The translations under genes and the position numbers were made by a program. From positions 34,388-98,387 of the forward strand of contig QXYC01000015.1 of NCBI GenBank assembly GCA_009887095.1: a stretch of 64,000 nt of DNA, in the 5' to 3' direction. Shown piece by piece: positions 63,979 through 64,000 of this stretch. The DNA is from Candidatus Poseidoniales archaeon (GTDB lineage: Archaea; Thermoplasmatota; Poseidoniia; Poseidoniales; Poseidoniaceae). The notes under the pieces are model-generated. The model searched no databases. It saw only the letters and a program-made list of their open reading frames with translations, and was not told the origin of the DNA. How positions within the stretch are numbered: position 1 is the first letter of the stretch; the number at the start of each line of letters is the position of its first letter.

Positions 63979-64000
63979 ATCGCCCTTTGACCCGCTGCAA

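Overview
This window reads as a chromosomal segment of an archaeon, most likely Candidatus Poseidoniales (Marine Group II, Thermoplasmatota). The archaeal assignment rests on CDP-archaeol synthase (CarS), an AglB/STT3 oligosaccharyltransferase, pilins with Pilin_N-type class III signal peptides, TATA-like boxes, Shine-Dalgarno sites of the GGAGGTGAT type, and a GMP synthase made as a separate ATP-pyrophosphatase subunit. The lineage call is an inference from the many giant secreted proteins with thrombospondin type-3 (TSP3) DxDxDG repeats and from the bacterial-type metabolic genes; no marker such as 16S rRNA is present. Coding density is very high and no intergenic gap exceeds about 235 bases.

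Layout. (1) 1-12733: the tail of a membrane protein gene, then a minus-strand cluster encoding a 1918-residue TSP3/propeller surface protein, an 1806-residue membrane-anchored surface protein, a small unknown protein and a lipoprotein metallopeptidase. (2) 12967-17613: an MBL-fold hydrolase (YycJ/WalJ type) and a tight operon of three pilin-like proteins, meeting head-on (5 bp apart) a large winged-helix/STAND ATPase/TPR regulator (17619-20144). (3) 20202-35640: a parallel beta-helix surface protein with an array of repeated TGTATCA boxes upstream, a membrane-anchored subtilase, and a 3185-residue AglB whose catalytic core carries an extra extracellular region of about 1650 residues. (4) 35822-37878: purD and divergent carS. 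(5) 37919-45658: five more exported or membrane proteins, including a PKD protein, a propeller/TSP3 protein and a protein with a PGF-CTERM-like tail. (6) tRNA-CAU and an HD-domain phosphohydrolase. (7) 47326-58698: a plus-strand run encoding an anchored OB-fold protein, a TctA/DUF112-like transporter, a 1640-residue lamin-tail/phospholipase D surface protein, a YccA/Bax-inhibitor-1 protein, an isopenicillin-N-synthase-like dioxygenase and a bacterial-type thymidine phosphorylase, followed by tRNA-Asn. (8) 58841-63921, minus strand: guaA ATP-PPase subunit, purE, a membrane protein, and split glycine decarboxylase gcvPB/gcvPA.

The dominant theme is the cell surface: about half the DNA encodes secreted, glycosylatable, calcium-binding repeat proteins, and the N-glycosylation transferase lies among them. 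Three of the anchored proteins share a short GW[T/S]xDQ motif at the end of their cytoplasmic tails. The most interesting items are the giant AglB fusion, the pilin/STAND module, the shared tail motif, the phased TGTATCA operator-like array, and a possible extracellular nucleic-acid scavenging operon (OB-fold protein, PLD protein, thymidine phosphorylase). All functions are inferred from motifs read by eye.
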